A stretch of 43,551 nt of DNA from the IMG/VR virus record IMGVR_UViG_3300033141_001870, positions 1-43,551 of that record; one strand, written 5' to 3'. Positions within the stretch are counted from its first letter, which is position 1, and every line of letters begins with the position of its first letter. The position numbers and the translations under genes are program-made. Of the stretch, positions 1 to 7,241 are shown piece by piece. The notes below the pieces were generated by a model that had not been told where the DNA came from, searched no databases, and worked only from the letters and a program-made list of their open reading frames with translations. This DNA is from a virus.

Positions 1-10
1 ACGGACACGC

Positions 11-51
11 CGCGATAAATGGAACGGGGAATCGCGATAAGTGGGTCGCGA
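11..51 (+). repeat. Left-end transposase binding sites (two direct repeats)
   Basis: Two 12-base repeats, CGCGATAAATGG at 11-22 and CGCGATAAGTGG at 33-44, differ at one base and start 22 bases apart, about two helical turns. The 15-mer ATAAGTGGGTCGCGA at 37-51 recurs in inverted orientation at 43417-43431. Paired sites that are inverted at the opposite end are the expected layout of MuA-type end sites. The function is inferred from position and symmetry. Confidence 0.75.
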
Positions 52-59
52 CTTCGGTT

Positions 60-101
60 GGGCCGGGAGGGGTGTGAAGGGGTGAAAATGGGGCGGGAGG
101 G
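60..101 (+). other. G-rich tract with seven G-runs near the left end
   Basis: G-runs of three or four occur at 60-62, 65-67, 69-72, 79-82, 90-93, 95-97 and 99-101, enough for one or more G-quadruplexes on the + strand. The tract lies between the transposase sites and the end of the leftward operon. Bases 52-143 hold no gene that I can support. An A8 run at 112-119 would be a U-tract for leftward transcripts, preceded only by a very weak CCTC/GAGG stem. Confidence 0.4.
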
Positions 102-143
102 CAGGTAGTTGAAAAAAAACCTCGGAGGGGAAACAAACGCTGT

Positions 144-284
144 CTATGGGGTAGCGGGGAGCTTGGCCAGCTTGGATTCGACGTCGAGCATCTCGCATGT
201 TTCGGGGTCGAGGATGAGAGCCTTTTCGAGATACGCCCGCGTCTGGGCGGCCAGATCGGGACGGCTTGCCGAGAAGAACATCAT
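144..284 (-). CDS. Small hypothetical protein, 46 aa
   Basis: The start at 284 overlaps the stop of the upstream gene (281-793) in an ATGA arrangement, typical of translational coupling, so I prefer this short form to a longer frame that begins inside that gene. The 46-residue product begins MMFFSASRPDL and is acidic and helical-looking, with a stretch (AYLEKALILDP) like a TPR or helical-hairpin remnant. No family is recognised. It is the last gene of the leftward lysogenic operon, so expression during lysogeny is plausible. Confidence 0.5.
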   Translation of the reverse strand: MMFFSASRPDLAAQTRAYLEKALILDPETCEMLDVESKLAKLPATP

Positions 285-793
285 GGCAGGGCGAGCGTGC
301 GCTTTTCGGCGGCATCGAAGAATTGTAGCGATGGGGTCGAGCCTGCCGTGCCCAATAGGGCTCTGCGCCGAGCGCGGGCATCGTAGAACGCCAGTGACGA
401 TACGTCGTCCTGGCAGCCCAGAATCACCCCCCGCCGGCCTGTTGTGCCCAACATCGCCAGGCTGCATACGCGGTTGGGCGCGAGCGAGAGCTGCACCCGC
501 TCTGTCCCGTCGGGGTCGCTCAGTCCCATCATTGCACTCCCGTCTATCACGCCCATGCTCACCCTCGGGTTTTCCTGCGCATCGAAGAACCCCAGCATCA
601 CGTCGCCCCCCTTGGTCCCCATCATCGCCCGCTTGGTTCCCTTCTCATCGACGAGCACGATATACCGCGCGTACAACACATCGTAGGTGATCTTGTTCGC
701 TCCCACTGCCTCCCGCGGCCGGAGCCATTCCGAGATCCCCGCCCCGATCACCACGCCCAGCGCGACCAGTCCGACCGTTGCGAGACGTTGCAT
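281..793 (-). CDS. Probable membrane-anchored repeat protein (lysogenic-conversion candidate)
   Basis: 170 aa. Residues 1-20 (MQRLATVGLVALGVVIGAGI) form one hydrophobic segment after a short basic start, which suggests an N-terminal membrane anchor or signal. The rest repeats short units of the style 'alanine/methionine-LG...G...L.F.D', with a glycine turn and an aspartate about every 20-25 residues; this looks like stacked beta-hairpins or a small beta-solenoid. It follows the repressor on the same strand with only two bases between them, so it is probably co-transcribed in the lysogen. A surface role such as superinfection exclusion fits the position but is unproven. No named family is claimed. 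Confidence 0.6.
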   Translation of the reverse strand: MQRLATVGLVALGVVIGAGISEWLRPREAVGANKITYDVLYARYIVLVDEKGTKRAMMGTKGGDVMLGFFDAQENPRVSMGVIDGSAMMGLSDPDGTERVQLSLAPNRVCSLAMLGTTGRRGVILGCQDDVSSLAFYDARARRRALLGTAGSTPSLQFFDAAEKRTLALP

Positions 794-795
794 CG

Positions 796-1581
796 CTATC
801 CCTCCTGAGAAAACAAGTCCATCGCCACGAACACCACCCGCCCGACGATCGCCTCGGGGGCAACCACCAATCTGCCGTGCGCGGGGTTAGCGGGATCGAG
901 CATCAGCACGTCGCCGACCTGCTCGACGTATCGGATCGCGACCGACTCGGCAACCTCGGGGTCCAGCCTGGCCGCGATGATGCGGCGGCCCTTCCACTTG
1001 GCCGCGGCGATCTCTGGCGAGCGGTCGTCGTGATCGATCACAGCGATCGAGCCGCGCAGGATCGTTGGCTCCATACTGTCGTCCGGCACACGCATCGCCG
1101 AGAGCGTGTGCCCCTCTGGCAACACCCCCCGGCGCACGACCACCGCGCCGTCCTCGGCCCCCTCCCTAGTACAAGCTATGCACCTATACTCCTCATCGTC
1201 GCCCACGGGTTCTCCCTCTCGCGCAAAACGCCACACGTGCTCGACCGATTCCCCCCGCGCCTCGGCCGCCCGCACGCGAGCCGCCACCCGCTCCAGTTCT
1301 TCCGCGACGGACATCTGCGGTTCTTCGCCCTGGTAGGCCTCCGCCCTCTCTTTCACCCGCTCGGGGAACGCCTCCCCCTCGCCTGTCAGCAGCCACCGCG
1401 GATCACATTGCGTCTGCGTAACAATCGAGCGGATGTGGTCCGCGTCCGGTGTTGCGCCGCGGGTCCATCGCTGCACCGTGGCGGTCGCCACGCCGACGGA
1501 CCGACCAAACGCAGCCATGCCACGAGCCCCGTGGAAATGTTCCACTAAGGCGGTGATTCTGTCGGATAGTGAGGTCTCCAT
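796..1581 (-). CDS. CI/LexA-like phage repressor (HTH + S24 domain)
   Basis: 261 aa; start chosen at 1581 because GGAGG lies five bases upstream, while the longer in-frame TTG start would add a signal-like leader. Residues about 20-45 (containing FGRSVGVATATVQRWTRG) form the helix-turn-helix. A linker leads to a C-terminal S24 peptidase-like domain with VPDDSMEPT around residue 169, the serine motif of self-cleaving repressors. The segment where a catalytic lysine is expected reads SVAIRYVE, with arginine 217 in its place, so RecA-driven self-cleavage may be lost. It diverges from the Ner-like gene across the 1582-1731 control region and should maintain lysogeny. Confidence 0.85.
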   Translation of the reverse strand: METSLSDRITALVEHFHGARGMAAFGRSVGVATATVQRWTRGATPDADHIRSIVTQTQCDPRWLLTGEGEAFPERVKERAEAYQGEEPQMSVAEELERVAARVRAAEARGESVEHVWRFAREGEPVGDDEEYRCIACTREGAEDGAVVVRRGVLPEGHTLSAMRVPDDSMEPTILRGSIAVIDHDDRSPEIAAAKWKGRRIIAARLDPEVAESVAIRYVEQVGDVLMLDPANPAHGRLVVAPEAIVGRVVFVAMDLFSQEG

Positions 1582-1659
1582 ATTCGCCTCCCCCCCCAAA
1601 CATGTGGCTGCCAAAAGAACCGCGGCGACAGAAAAAGTGCGTAGCCGCAAGTTTTCCGC

Positions 1660-1687
1660 TTGACTCCTGTTGCGCCTGCGGTATAAT
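1660..1687 (+). promoter_or_regulatory. Early rightward sigma70-type promoter
   Basis: TTGACT at 1660-1665 and TATAAT at 1682-1687 are separated by 16 bases. This near-consensus promoter lies 45 bases before the Ner-like start and points into the early operon. It is the best promoter match I found in the window. Confidence 0.8.
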
Positions 1688-1705
1688 TAGGTGTGTTCAA
1701 ACCTA
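1688..1705. promoter_or_regulatory. Candidate repressor/Ner operator
   Basis: TAGGT at 1688-1692 and ACCTA at 1701-1705 form a dyad with an eight-base spacer directly downstream of the -10 box, where a bound repressor or Ner protein would block early transcription. I saw no second clear copy, so assignment to one regulator is inference. Confidence 0.45.
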
Positions 1706-1731
1706 TGCCACCGGCAAAAGGAGTATATCAC

Positions 1732-1932
1732 ATGAACGGGAGGAAGGTCAAACGGATTCGCAAGAAGATGATCGACAGGGGCATCCCGTCAGTCTCTGCT
1801 CTTGCGCGACAGATAGGGGAAGACCAGAGCTACGTATCCAGGATATTGAAGGGCAAGCGCAAAGCCGACCACATCAGAAAAAAGATTGCGCAGGCGCTAC
1901 GTCTCCCACCCCAAGCTCTCGACGTAGCATAG
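1732..1932 (+). CDS. Ner/Cro-like HTH regulator
   Basis: 66 aa, starting at 1732 behind an AAAGGAG ribosome site. A very basic N-terminus (MNGRKVKRIRKKM) is followed by an XRE-type helix-turn-helix at about residues 21-45 (SALARQIGEDQSYVSRILKG) and a short helical tail. It is the first rightward gene, divergent from the CI-like repressor and directly below a near-consensus promoter. That is the position of Ner in Mu and Cro in lambda, which dampen early and repressor transcription. The family call rests on the HTH pattern and location. Confidence 0.75.
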   Translation: MNGRKVKRIRKKMIDRGIPSVSALARQIGEDQSYVSRILKGKRKADHIRKKIAQALRLPPQALDVA

Positions 1933-1958
1933 TCCCCAACTCAACAGGAGGAGCGGTG

Positions 1959-2108
1959 ATGGATACCCTGTCGTCTGTTCTGGCCGTCGCTGTCAGTGCC
2001 GCTGTGATTATCACCAGCTTGATGTATTTAGAGGTGCTCATTCTCTCCAGAGACATCCGCACTTCTCTTGCCCATTTGAAGGAAATCATTCTGAGGGGAG
2101 GGGGCTGA
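1959..2108 (+). CDS. Small single-span membrane protein, 49 aa
   Basis: Start at 1959 behind AGGAGGAG. Residues about 5-30 (containing LAVAVSAAVIITSLMYLEVL) form one membrane segment, followed by a charged amphipathic tail. The stop overlaps the next start (TGATG), so the two are translationally coupled. No family recognised. A role in host takeover or superinfection exclusion is possible from early expression, but nothing in the sequence shows it. Confidence 0.6.
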   Translation: MDTLSSVLAVAVSAAVIITSLMYLEVLILSRDIRTSLAHLKEIILRGGG

Positions 2109-2293
2109 TGGTTCGTAGCTTCTTCGTCAAGTTCGCCACCTACGTCGCCCTGATCGTTCTGTATCTGGAGATGTGGTGGCTGGTGACCGAGTTCGGCGGC
2201 CAGTCCATGGGCGCCGACTACGTGTTGTTCTGTGCGACCGCGACCCTCGGTGTCGCCGCCGCCGGTGTGGCCGATCTCACGATTCGATTCTAA
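2108..2293 (+). CDS. Small two-span membrane protein, 61 aa
   Basis: The start at 2108 overlaps the previous stop. Two hydrophobic stretches are visible, about residues 7-27 (FVKFATYVALIVLYLEMWWL) and 37-56 (ADYVLFCATATLGVAAAGVA), joined by a short polar loop. Together with its coupled neighbour it may form a small membrane complex. No homolog recognised. Early location argues against a holin, which would be expected with the late genes. Confidence 0.6.
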   Translation: MVRSFFVKFATYVALIVLYLEMWWLVTEFGGQSMGADYVLFCATATLGVAAAGVADLTIRF

Positions 2294-2306
2294 GGAGGAG
2301 TGGTGG

Positions 2307-3218
2307 ATGGTAGAAGACAAAAAGACCGCGGCAGATGGCACACAAGTTGCTACCCATGGCGACACGTCGCCATCGAATCCCCCCACATTGGTGCAAAACC
2401 AAAGGAAACATGGCGGCGTGTCGCCATCGGGGTCGCTTTGCGACGCAAAGCGTGTGCCGCTGCAAGATCAGGAATTCTGCCGGGCAATGGGCAGGCTCGA
2501 TGCCACGGGCATATTCGAGCAGATCAGCGCCGCGTTTTCGACCGCCGAACTCAAGAGCGTCCGCGACAACAAGCTCTATCTGCGCGGTGGCTACAAATCG
2601 TTCGAGGATTTCGTCGACGCGGAGCTGCCACTGGCTCGACGCACCTACGAGGAGCGCATCCAGAACTTCGAGACGCTCGGCCCGAAGTTCGTCCAGTGGG
2701 CTGACCGCAACAAGCTGACCGTCCGCGTGATGCGCTCCCTCCGCCAGCTCCCCGCCGGCGAGATCAAGAAGTTCTGCGGTCGAGTCGAGCGCGGCGAGGC
2801 GACAGACGAAGAACTCGTCGCCATGGCCTACGACTACCACCGCCGAACAGAGGAACAGCGCGAGGTCGAGCAATCCCTCCTGCGCCAGGGCGAGAAGATC
2901 GGCTACCTCCAAGACAAGGCCAAGAAGGGCGGCGAGGAAATCGCCAAACGCGACGAGGACATCAAGAAGCTCAAGGCCGAACTCAAGATCGCCCAGAACC
3001 CGAAGAGCCTCACCGAGGAGCAGAAGGCCAAGGCTTGCGCCGACGCCAAGCAGCATTTCCACCGGGGCTTGAGTCTCGTTCGCGGGATTGATCTCTCCGA
3101 TGCCGATGTGCATCTCCGGGCCAGCGTCGTCGGGATGCTCGCCGAGGCCACCACCGCGCTGACCAACTACGAGCGGCTGTATCACCTCGAGGCGGTCGAG
3201 GGGAGGGACGACGAATGA
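2307..3218 (+). CDS. Early coiled-coil protein with palindrome-derived N-terminus
   Basis: 303 aa; start at 2307 behind AAGGAGGAG. Residues 1-55 are low-complexity and are encoded largely by a hairpin cluster (2356-2452). Residues about 60-180 form a helical domain with IFEQISAAFSTAEL and a conserved-looking YKSFEDFVDAELPLARRTYEERI helix pair, resembling ParB/DUF3102-type DNA-associated proteins. Residues about 195-250 are a strongly charged coiled coil rich in K, E and D. A helical C-terminus follows. The stop overlaps the next start. A role in DNA partitioning or replication control is possible; the family is not certain. Confidence 0.7.
   Translation: MVEDKKTAADGTQVATHGDTSPSNPPTLVQNQRKHGGVSPSGSLCDAKRVPLQDQEFCRAMGRLDATGIFEQISAAFSTAELKSVRDNKLYLRGGYKSFEDFVDAELPLARRTYEERIQNFETLGPKFVQWADRNKLTVRVMRSLRQLPAGEIKKFCGRVERGEATDEELVAMAYDYHRRTEEQREVEQSLLRQGEKIGYLQDKAKKGGEEIAKRDEDIKKLKAELKIAQNPKSLTEEQKAKACADAKQHFHRGLSLVRGIDLSDADVHLRASVVGMLAEATTALTNYERLYHLEAVEGRDDE
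2356..2452. repeat. Cluster of four hairpins inside a coding region
   Basis: Hairpin 1 is 2356-2373 (ATGGCGA/TCGCCAT, four-base loop). Hairpin 2 is 2388-2402 (TTGGT/ACCAA). Hairpin 3 is 2410-2427 (ATGGCG/CGCCAT), which is nearly hairpin 1 reversed. Hairpin 4 is 2434-2452 (CGCTTTGC/GCAAAGCG, three-base loop). The frame stays open through all four, encoding the HGDTSPS, HGGVSPS and SLCDAKR stretches. This is consistent with palindromic elements inserted into a disordered N-terminus. Confidence 0.7.
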
Positions 3219-3664
3219 AGGCGCTCACCATCAAGCAACCCTGGGCCGCGCTGATCGCGGCCGGCTACAAGACCATGGAAGTCCGCTCATGGAAGACCGA
3301 CTACCGCGGGCCGATCGCCATCCATGCGGGCATGAGCTTCGACGAGAACGCTCTCCCGGTCATCCTCGATCACGCTACACGCCACGGGGTCATGGACATG
3401 CATCTCCCTCTCTGCTCAGTGGACGTCGGCGCGGTTGTCGCCGTTGCCGAGCTGGCCACGGTCAAGGCCCTCTATGGCCACGGCTACCACAAGGCGGCGC
3501 TCTGCGATTATGACATCGATGGCGGGCAGTATGGCTGGGTGCTGAATTGCGTCAGACCCCTGGTCCGCCCGGTCGTTTGTCGGGGCGCTCAGCGGCTGTG
3601 GGAATTGAGCGAGAGACAAGTGGAGGCGGTGAACCGTAGGCTTGGCGCAGGAGCGACGGCCTAA
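3215..3664 (+). CDS. ASCH-domain protein
   Basis: 149 aa. The N-terminus has the ASCH pattern: KALTIKQPWAALIAAGYKTMEVRSW followed shortly by YRGPIAIHA, that is, a 'hydrophobic-QPW-A-LI..G.K..E.R.W' strand/helix and then a 'RG...IHA' strand. ASCH/PUA-like domains bind RNA or modified nucleotides; some are nucleases or amidohydrolases acting on modified cytidine. Its start overlaps the coiled-coil gene and its stop overlaps the transposase start, placing it in the early operon. In a phage it could sense or edit RNA or modified bases, but the substrate cannot be read here. Confidence 0.8.
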   Translation: MKALTIKQPWAALIAAGYKTMEVRSWKTDYRGPIAIHAGMSFDENALPVILDHATRHGVMDMHLPLCSVDVGAVVAVAELATVKALYGHGYHKAALCDYDIDGGQYGWVLNCVRPLVRPVVCRGAQRLWELSERQVEAVNRRLGAGATA

Positions 3665-5289
3665 TGCCGCGCCAGCTCGCAACCAACCAGTTCGCCGCGC
3701 TGCTCGCCGAGTGGGAGGCCGCGCCCTTCGGCACGAAGGGCCGCGTGATCGACGCGTGGGCCGCGACTACCGGGCGGTCGCGGTCCGCGCTCGCGCGTGA
3801 GATCGCCCGACGCGCCGGCCGCACGCGCAGCCCCCGCGCGGACGCGGGGCAATACTCCGATGCCGAGGAGGCCGCCTACCAGGAGGTGCTCACCTGCATT
3901 ATGAAGCACTCGCCCGACGCCAAGCCCAACGGCCGGGGGCGCTGGTATCCGACCGAGATGGCCGTCGCCAAGTGCGAGCGCGATGGCCGTCTCGAGCCGG
4001 GCGAGATGAGCGTCTCCAAGTTCCATCGCATGACCAAGCGGATCGACGGACGCCGCCTGCGCAACGCATCCCACCGATTCGAGGCCGAGCGCTCGAATGA
4101 GCTGCACCAGATCGACTCCTCGGGCAGTGAATACCTCCGCCCGCTCGAACGCGACGGCGACGACTGGGTGCTGGAGATCACGTCCCGCTCGGGCGGCGCC
4201 TGGAAAAACAAGCGCACCGGCGAGCGCATGGGGCTGTGGATCACGAACGTCGTCGACGACCACAGCCGCGTGGTCAGTGGCCGCTACTCATGCTACCCCG
4301 GCGAGAGCGCGACCATGGTGATCGAGGCGCTCATGGAGATCTGGGGTGCGTTCGACTCGCTCCTGGCGCTCCAGGGGATCCCCGAGCATGTCTACTGCGA
4401 CCACGGGCCGTTCCAGAACTCAGCGCAGGGCAAAGCCTTCGCCGAGAGCCTCGGGTTCGAGTTCCTCGGCGCCAGGCCGGGCAACTCACGCGCACGCGGC
4501 AAGGTCGAGGGCAACTTCCGCACGATGTGGCGGCGCTTCGAGATGGACCTGCTTGGCCGCGAGGGCGAGCACATCAAGCTCAGCGAACTCAATGAGCTTT
4601 ACGTGCACTACCTCGCGCAGATGCAGGCCAAGTCACACCCGTGGTATCGCGATCAGTCGCGGCTCGACGTGTATCTCGCCGGCCTTGGCGAGGTGCGCGC
4701 CCTGCCCGACGACGCAGCCGCGGCCGCGTTCAACACCGAAGACAGGTATGTCCGGCCCGATCGGCTTGTGTGGTATCGCAATGGGCGCTACGAAGCCCCG
4801 GGCAGGCTGGTTCGCCAGAGGATCAAGGTGCACCGCATGGGCGACGGCCGGCTCGTGGGCGAGAGCGCGGACGGCGAGACGTTCGACCTCGAACCCTACG
4901 AACTCAACCGCATCGGCGAGTTCAGCGCGGACAAGTTGACTCTCGCGGAGCGCGCCAACGCGGCCGCGGCGGACCAGACCTACAGCATCACCTACGACGA
5001 GCGCCCAGCGCAGACCCACGTGGTCGCACGCCCCAGCGCGCCCGTCGAGAACGCATCCCCGATCGCGCAGCACGACCGGGGCGCTAACTTCGCGAACGCG
5101 GAGGAGGCGAAGGCCGCGATGGCGAGCATGATCGGCTGCGCGATCGAAGACATGAGCGCGGAGGCGCAACGCCTCGTCAAGGTCGCCGTCGAGCACTCGC
5201 TTGATCGGCGCTGGGTGCTGCGGTTCGCCGCGGACCTGAGCGGGATGCGTGAAGAGGAAGAGGAGCGGTTCAAGGTGGTGAGAGCATGA
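3664..5289 (+). CDS. DDE transposase (MuA/TnsB superfamily)
   Basis: 541 aa. The catalytic RNase H-like core is clear: D151 in LHQIDSSGSEYL, D246 in VYCDHGPFQNS and E282 in SRARGKVEGNFR, giving a DD35E spacing. MuA itself has a wider second gap, so this enzyme resembles TnsB and IS3-type spacing inside a Mu-like phage. Residues 1-130 are basic and helical, suited to binding the paired end sites at 11-51 and near 43420-43458. A beta-barrel-like Mu C-terminal region follows at about 320-400, and an acidic helical tail (to 541) may contact the MuB-like ATPase encoded at 7540. It carries out replicative transposition. Confidence 0.93.
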   Translation: MPRQLATNQFAALLAEWEAAPFGTKGRVIDAWAATTGRSRSALAREIARRAGRTRSPRADAGQYSDAEEAAYQEVLTCIMKHSPDAKPNGRGRWYPTEMAVAKCERDGRLEPGEMSVSKFHRMTKRIDGRRLRNASHRFEAERSNELHQIDSSGSEYLRPLERDGDDWVLEITSRSGGAWKNKRTGERMGLWITNVVDDHSRVVSGRYSCYPGESATMVIEALMEIWGAFDSLLALQGIPEHVYCDHGPFQNSAQGKAFAESLGFEFLGARPGNSRARGKVEGNFRTMWRRFEMDLLGREGEHIKLSELNELYVHYLAQMQAKSHPWYRDQSRLDVYLAGLGEVRALPDDAAAAAFNTEDRYVRPDRLVWYRNGRYEAPGRLVRQRIKVHRMGDGRLVGESADGETFDLEPYELNRIGEFSADKLTLAERANAAAADQTYSITYDERPAQTHVVARPSAPVENASPIAQHDRGANFANAEEAKAAMASMIGCAIEDMSAEAQRLVKVAVEHSLDRRWVLRFAADLSGMREEEEERFKVVRA

Positions 5290-5438
5290 AGCTGCCCCAC
5301 ATGCGCACCAAGACCCTCACCGTGCTCGCCGTTGAGCAGCAGATGTATTTCTTCGTCTGGAACGCCAGGCATACGTTCATGGTCCGGTGGCCGGTCGGCG
5401 GCTTCACCGCGATCACGCCCAAGAACAGCGCGAACTGA
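5286..5438 (+). CDS. Small hypothetical protein, 50 aa
   Basis: ATG at 5286 overlaps the transposase stop (ATGA), which suggests coupled translation. The 50-residue product starts MKLPHMRTKTLTVLAV and contains a beta-strand-like aromatic stretch (MYFFVWNARHTFMVRW) followed by a glycine turn. It is not a membrane protein and no family is recognised. Support comes from the stop-start overlap, the sensible length and the clean gap to the next ribosome site. Confidence 0.5.
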   Translation: MKLPHMRTKTLTVLAVEQQMYFFVWNARHTFMVRWPVGGFTAITPKNSAN

Positions 5439-5452
5439 AACCAGGAGGAACA

Positions 5453-5998
5453 ATGGACGAGCAGCGACTGATCTTTGTGGACTGCGATGGCGTGCTGGCG
5501 GACTTCGTCGGCGGCGTGCGCCGAGTATGGCATCGGAGCGACCTGGTCCCAGAGCAATACGACCTGGCCGAGCAGCTCGGCCTGACCCTCGAGGAGTTCT
5601 GGGGCACGATCGACAGGCTCGGGCCGGCCTTCTGGTCGCAGCTCGAGGCCTACCCATGGGCGGTCTCGCTCTGGGGCGCGGCACAGAACGCCGGCGAGGC
5701 CTACATCCTCACGCAGCCGTCGCTGTCCCCCGCGTGCGCCGCTGGCAAGACCGAGTGGATCGCCCGCGAGCTGGGCACGCGGAAGTATCTGCTCGCCCCA
5801 CACAAAGCCGCGTGCGCCCGGCCTGGCGCACTGCTCATCGACGACAACGAGGCCAACTGCCGCGAGTGGGAAGCCCGCGGCGGCACGGCCTGGCTTTTCC
5901 CCCAGCCCTGGAACGGCTCGGCCCTGCAGGCCTGGGACGTGATCAACGGACTCGTCAAGCTCTCGCTCAAGGGCGAGCTGGAACCTTTGGTGGCATAA
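5453..5998 (+). CDS. HAD-like 5'(3')-deoxyribonucleotidase
   Basis: 181 aa; start at 5453 behind CCAGGAGGAA. HAD motif I is LIFVDCDGVLADF (nucleophile D10 and acid D12). Motif II is probably the threonine in AYILTQPS. A lysine follows in the KYLLAPHK region, and motif IV is ALLIDDNEANCREW. The layout matches the NT5C/YorS group of small nucleotidases that dephosphorylate deoxynucleoside monophosphates. In phages such enzymes adjust nucleotide pools or remove a canonical nucleotide when a modified one is used. It sits just before a DNA methylase in the early operon. Confidence 0.8.
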   Translation: MDEQRLIFVDCDGVLADFVGGVRRVWHRSDLVPEQYDLAEQLGLTLEEFWGTIDRLGPAFWSQLEAYPWAVSLWGAAQNAGEAYILTQPSLSPACAAGKTEWIARELGTRKYLLAPHKAACARPGALLIDDNEANCREWEARGGTAWLFPQPWNGSALQAWDVINGLVKLSLKGELEPLVA

Positions 5999-6008
5999 GG
6001 AGCAACAG

Positions 6009-6953
6009 ATGGGCCGTGTAATCATGACGGATGCCCTACAACCCCACAAGCCCGTCCGCTCACCCATCCCCTGGTTCGGCGGCAAGTGCCGCCAGGCCAA
6101 GCGGATCATCACCCACTTCCCGCGCCATCACACCTACGTCGAGCCCTACGGCGGCGCGGCCAGCGTGCTGCTCCGCAAGCCGCCATCGCCCGTCGAGGTC
6201 TACAACGATCTCGACAGCGGGCTCGTGACGTTCTTCCGCGTGCTGCGCGACGAGACCATGCGCACCGAGCTGATCCAGCGGCTCGACCTCACGCCATACA
6301 GCCGCGAGGAGTTGTATACCTGCCGCGACGCTACCGGCGGCAGCCAGGTCGAGAGGGCGTGGAGATTTGTCGTGATCGCAGGTCAGAGCTTCTCGGCCGA
6401 GTCCGTGGGGCGCGGGGCCAGCTGGGGCTACGATCGCAAGGGATCGCATCGCGGCATGGCAGGCAACTGCTCCAAGTGGTTGTCGGCCATTGACCGTATC
6501 CCCGAGACCGCGACGCGCCTGCGCATGGTGCAGATCGAGCATCGGCCCGCGCTCGACGTGATCGGCCGCTTCGACACGGCCGACACACTGTTCTATCTCG
6601 ACCCGCCCTATGTATCGGCCACGCGCCGCAACGGCGAGTATGCCCACGAGATGACCGAGGCCGATCACGCCGAGCTGGTCGACGCACTGCTCGGCATCGA
6701 TGGCATGGCCGTGCTCAGCGGCTACCGCACGCCGGTCTACGAGCCGCTCGAGGCCGCCGGCTGGGAGCGGGTCGAGCATCGCGTCCACTGCCATGCCGCC
6801 GGCCGTACCCGCGGAACGGGCATGCTCGGCGCCGGCTCGGCCTCACACCACACGCGCACTGAGTGCCTTTGGATCAACCCCCTGGCCCAAGACCGCCGCG
6901 AGGGAGCGGCGCTCGGACAGCAGTCATTATTCCCCGCGGAGGCGCGAGCGTGA
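6009..6953 (+). CDS. DNA adenine methylase, D12 class (Dam-like)
   Basis: 314 aa; start at 6009 with AAGGAG seven bases upstream. The SAM-binding motif PWFGGK is at residues 21-26, VEPYGGAASVLL follows at about 44-55, and the catalytic DPPY is at 198-201 in FYLDPPYVSATR. This order is typical of alpha-class D12 enzymes, which methylate adenine N6. In phages they protect DNA from restriction or mark sites for regulation, like the Dam-sensitive mom operon of Mu. The last ~40 residues are less conserved. The target site cannot be read from sequence alone. Confidence 0.88.
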   Translation: MGRVIMTDALQPHKPVRSPIPWFGGKCRQAKRIITHFPRHHTYVEPYGGAASVLLRKPPSPVEVYNDLDSGLVTFFRVLRDETMRTELIQRLDLTPYSREELYTCRDATGGSQVERAWRFVVIAGQSFSAESVGRGASWGYDRKGSHRGMAGNCSKWLSAIDRIPETATRLRMVQIEHRPALDVIGRFDTADTLFYLDPPYVSATRRNGEYAHEMTEADHAELVDALLGIDGMAVLSGYRTPVYEPLEAAGWERVEHRVHCHAAGRTRGTGMLGAGSASHHTRTECLWINPLAQDRREGAALGQQSLFPAEARA

Positions 6954-6988
6954 ACCTTTTCTGCATTCTCCAACGCGACTCGCGCCTC
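6939..6988. other. Long-loop stem, possible attenuator or processing site
   Basis: GAGGCGCGAG at 6939-6948 pairs perfectly with CTCGCGCCTC at 6979-6988 across a 30-base loop. It spans the end of the methylase gene and precedes the ribosome site of the next gene. There is no following U-run, so a classic terminator is unlikely. Confidence 0.4.
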
Positions 6989-7014
6989 TGCACAATTCAA
7001 CAGGAGGAACCCTC

Positions 7015-7230
7015 ATGGGCGAAGACGTGGTGATGAACGCGACAACCGCGGCGCTTGTGCGCGATGCGCTCAAACTCGGCAGCAGACGCGATGCTCGCCA
7101 GCGCGTGCGTGTGGCCTGCAGCCGAGCGCTCAAGGCCATGGACAACCACATGGCCATCCGCGACGAGCCGACCGACGACGTGAACGAGGACAGTAAACCC
7201 AAGCCCAAGGCCAAGAAGCCGCGGAAATAG
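7015..7230 (+). CDS. Small basic hypothetical protein, 71 aa
   Basis: Start at 7015 behind CAGGAGGAAC. Residues 1-45 are helical and arginine-rich (LGSRRDARQRVRVA). The C-terminus is an acidic turn followed by a lysine/proline tail (KPKPKAKKPRK), which suggests nucleic-acid binding. It lies between the Dam-like methylase and a small cysteine-rich gene. No family is recognised. Confidence 0.6.
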   Translation: MGEDVVMNATTAALVRDALKLGSRRDARQRVRVACSRALKAMDNHMAIRDEPTDDVNEDSKPKPKAKKPRK

Positions 7231-7241
7231 AACTCCCTTCT

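Noticed and set aside
1582-1650. Longer repressor start with a signal-like leader
   Set aside because: It would begin at TTG, adds a hydrophobic leader unsuited to a DNA-binding protein, and the inner ATG has a good GGAGG site.
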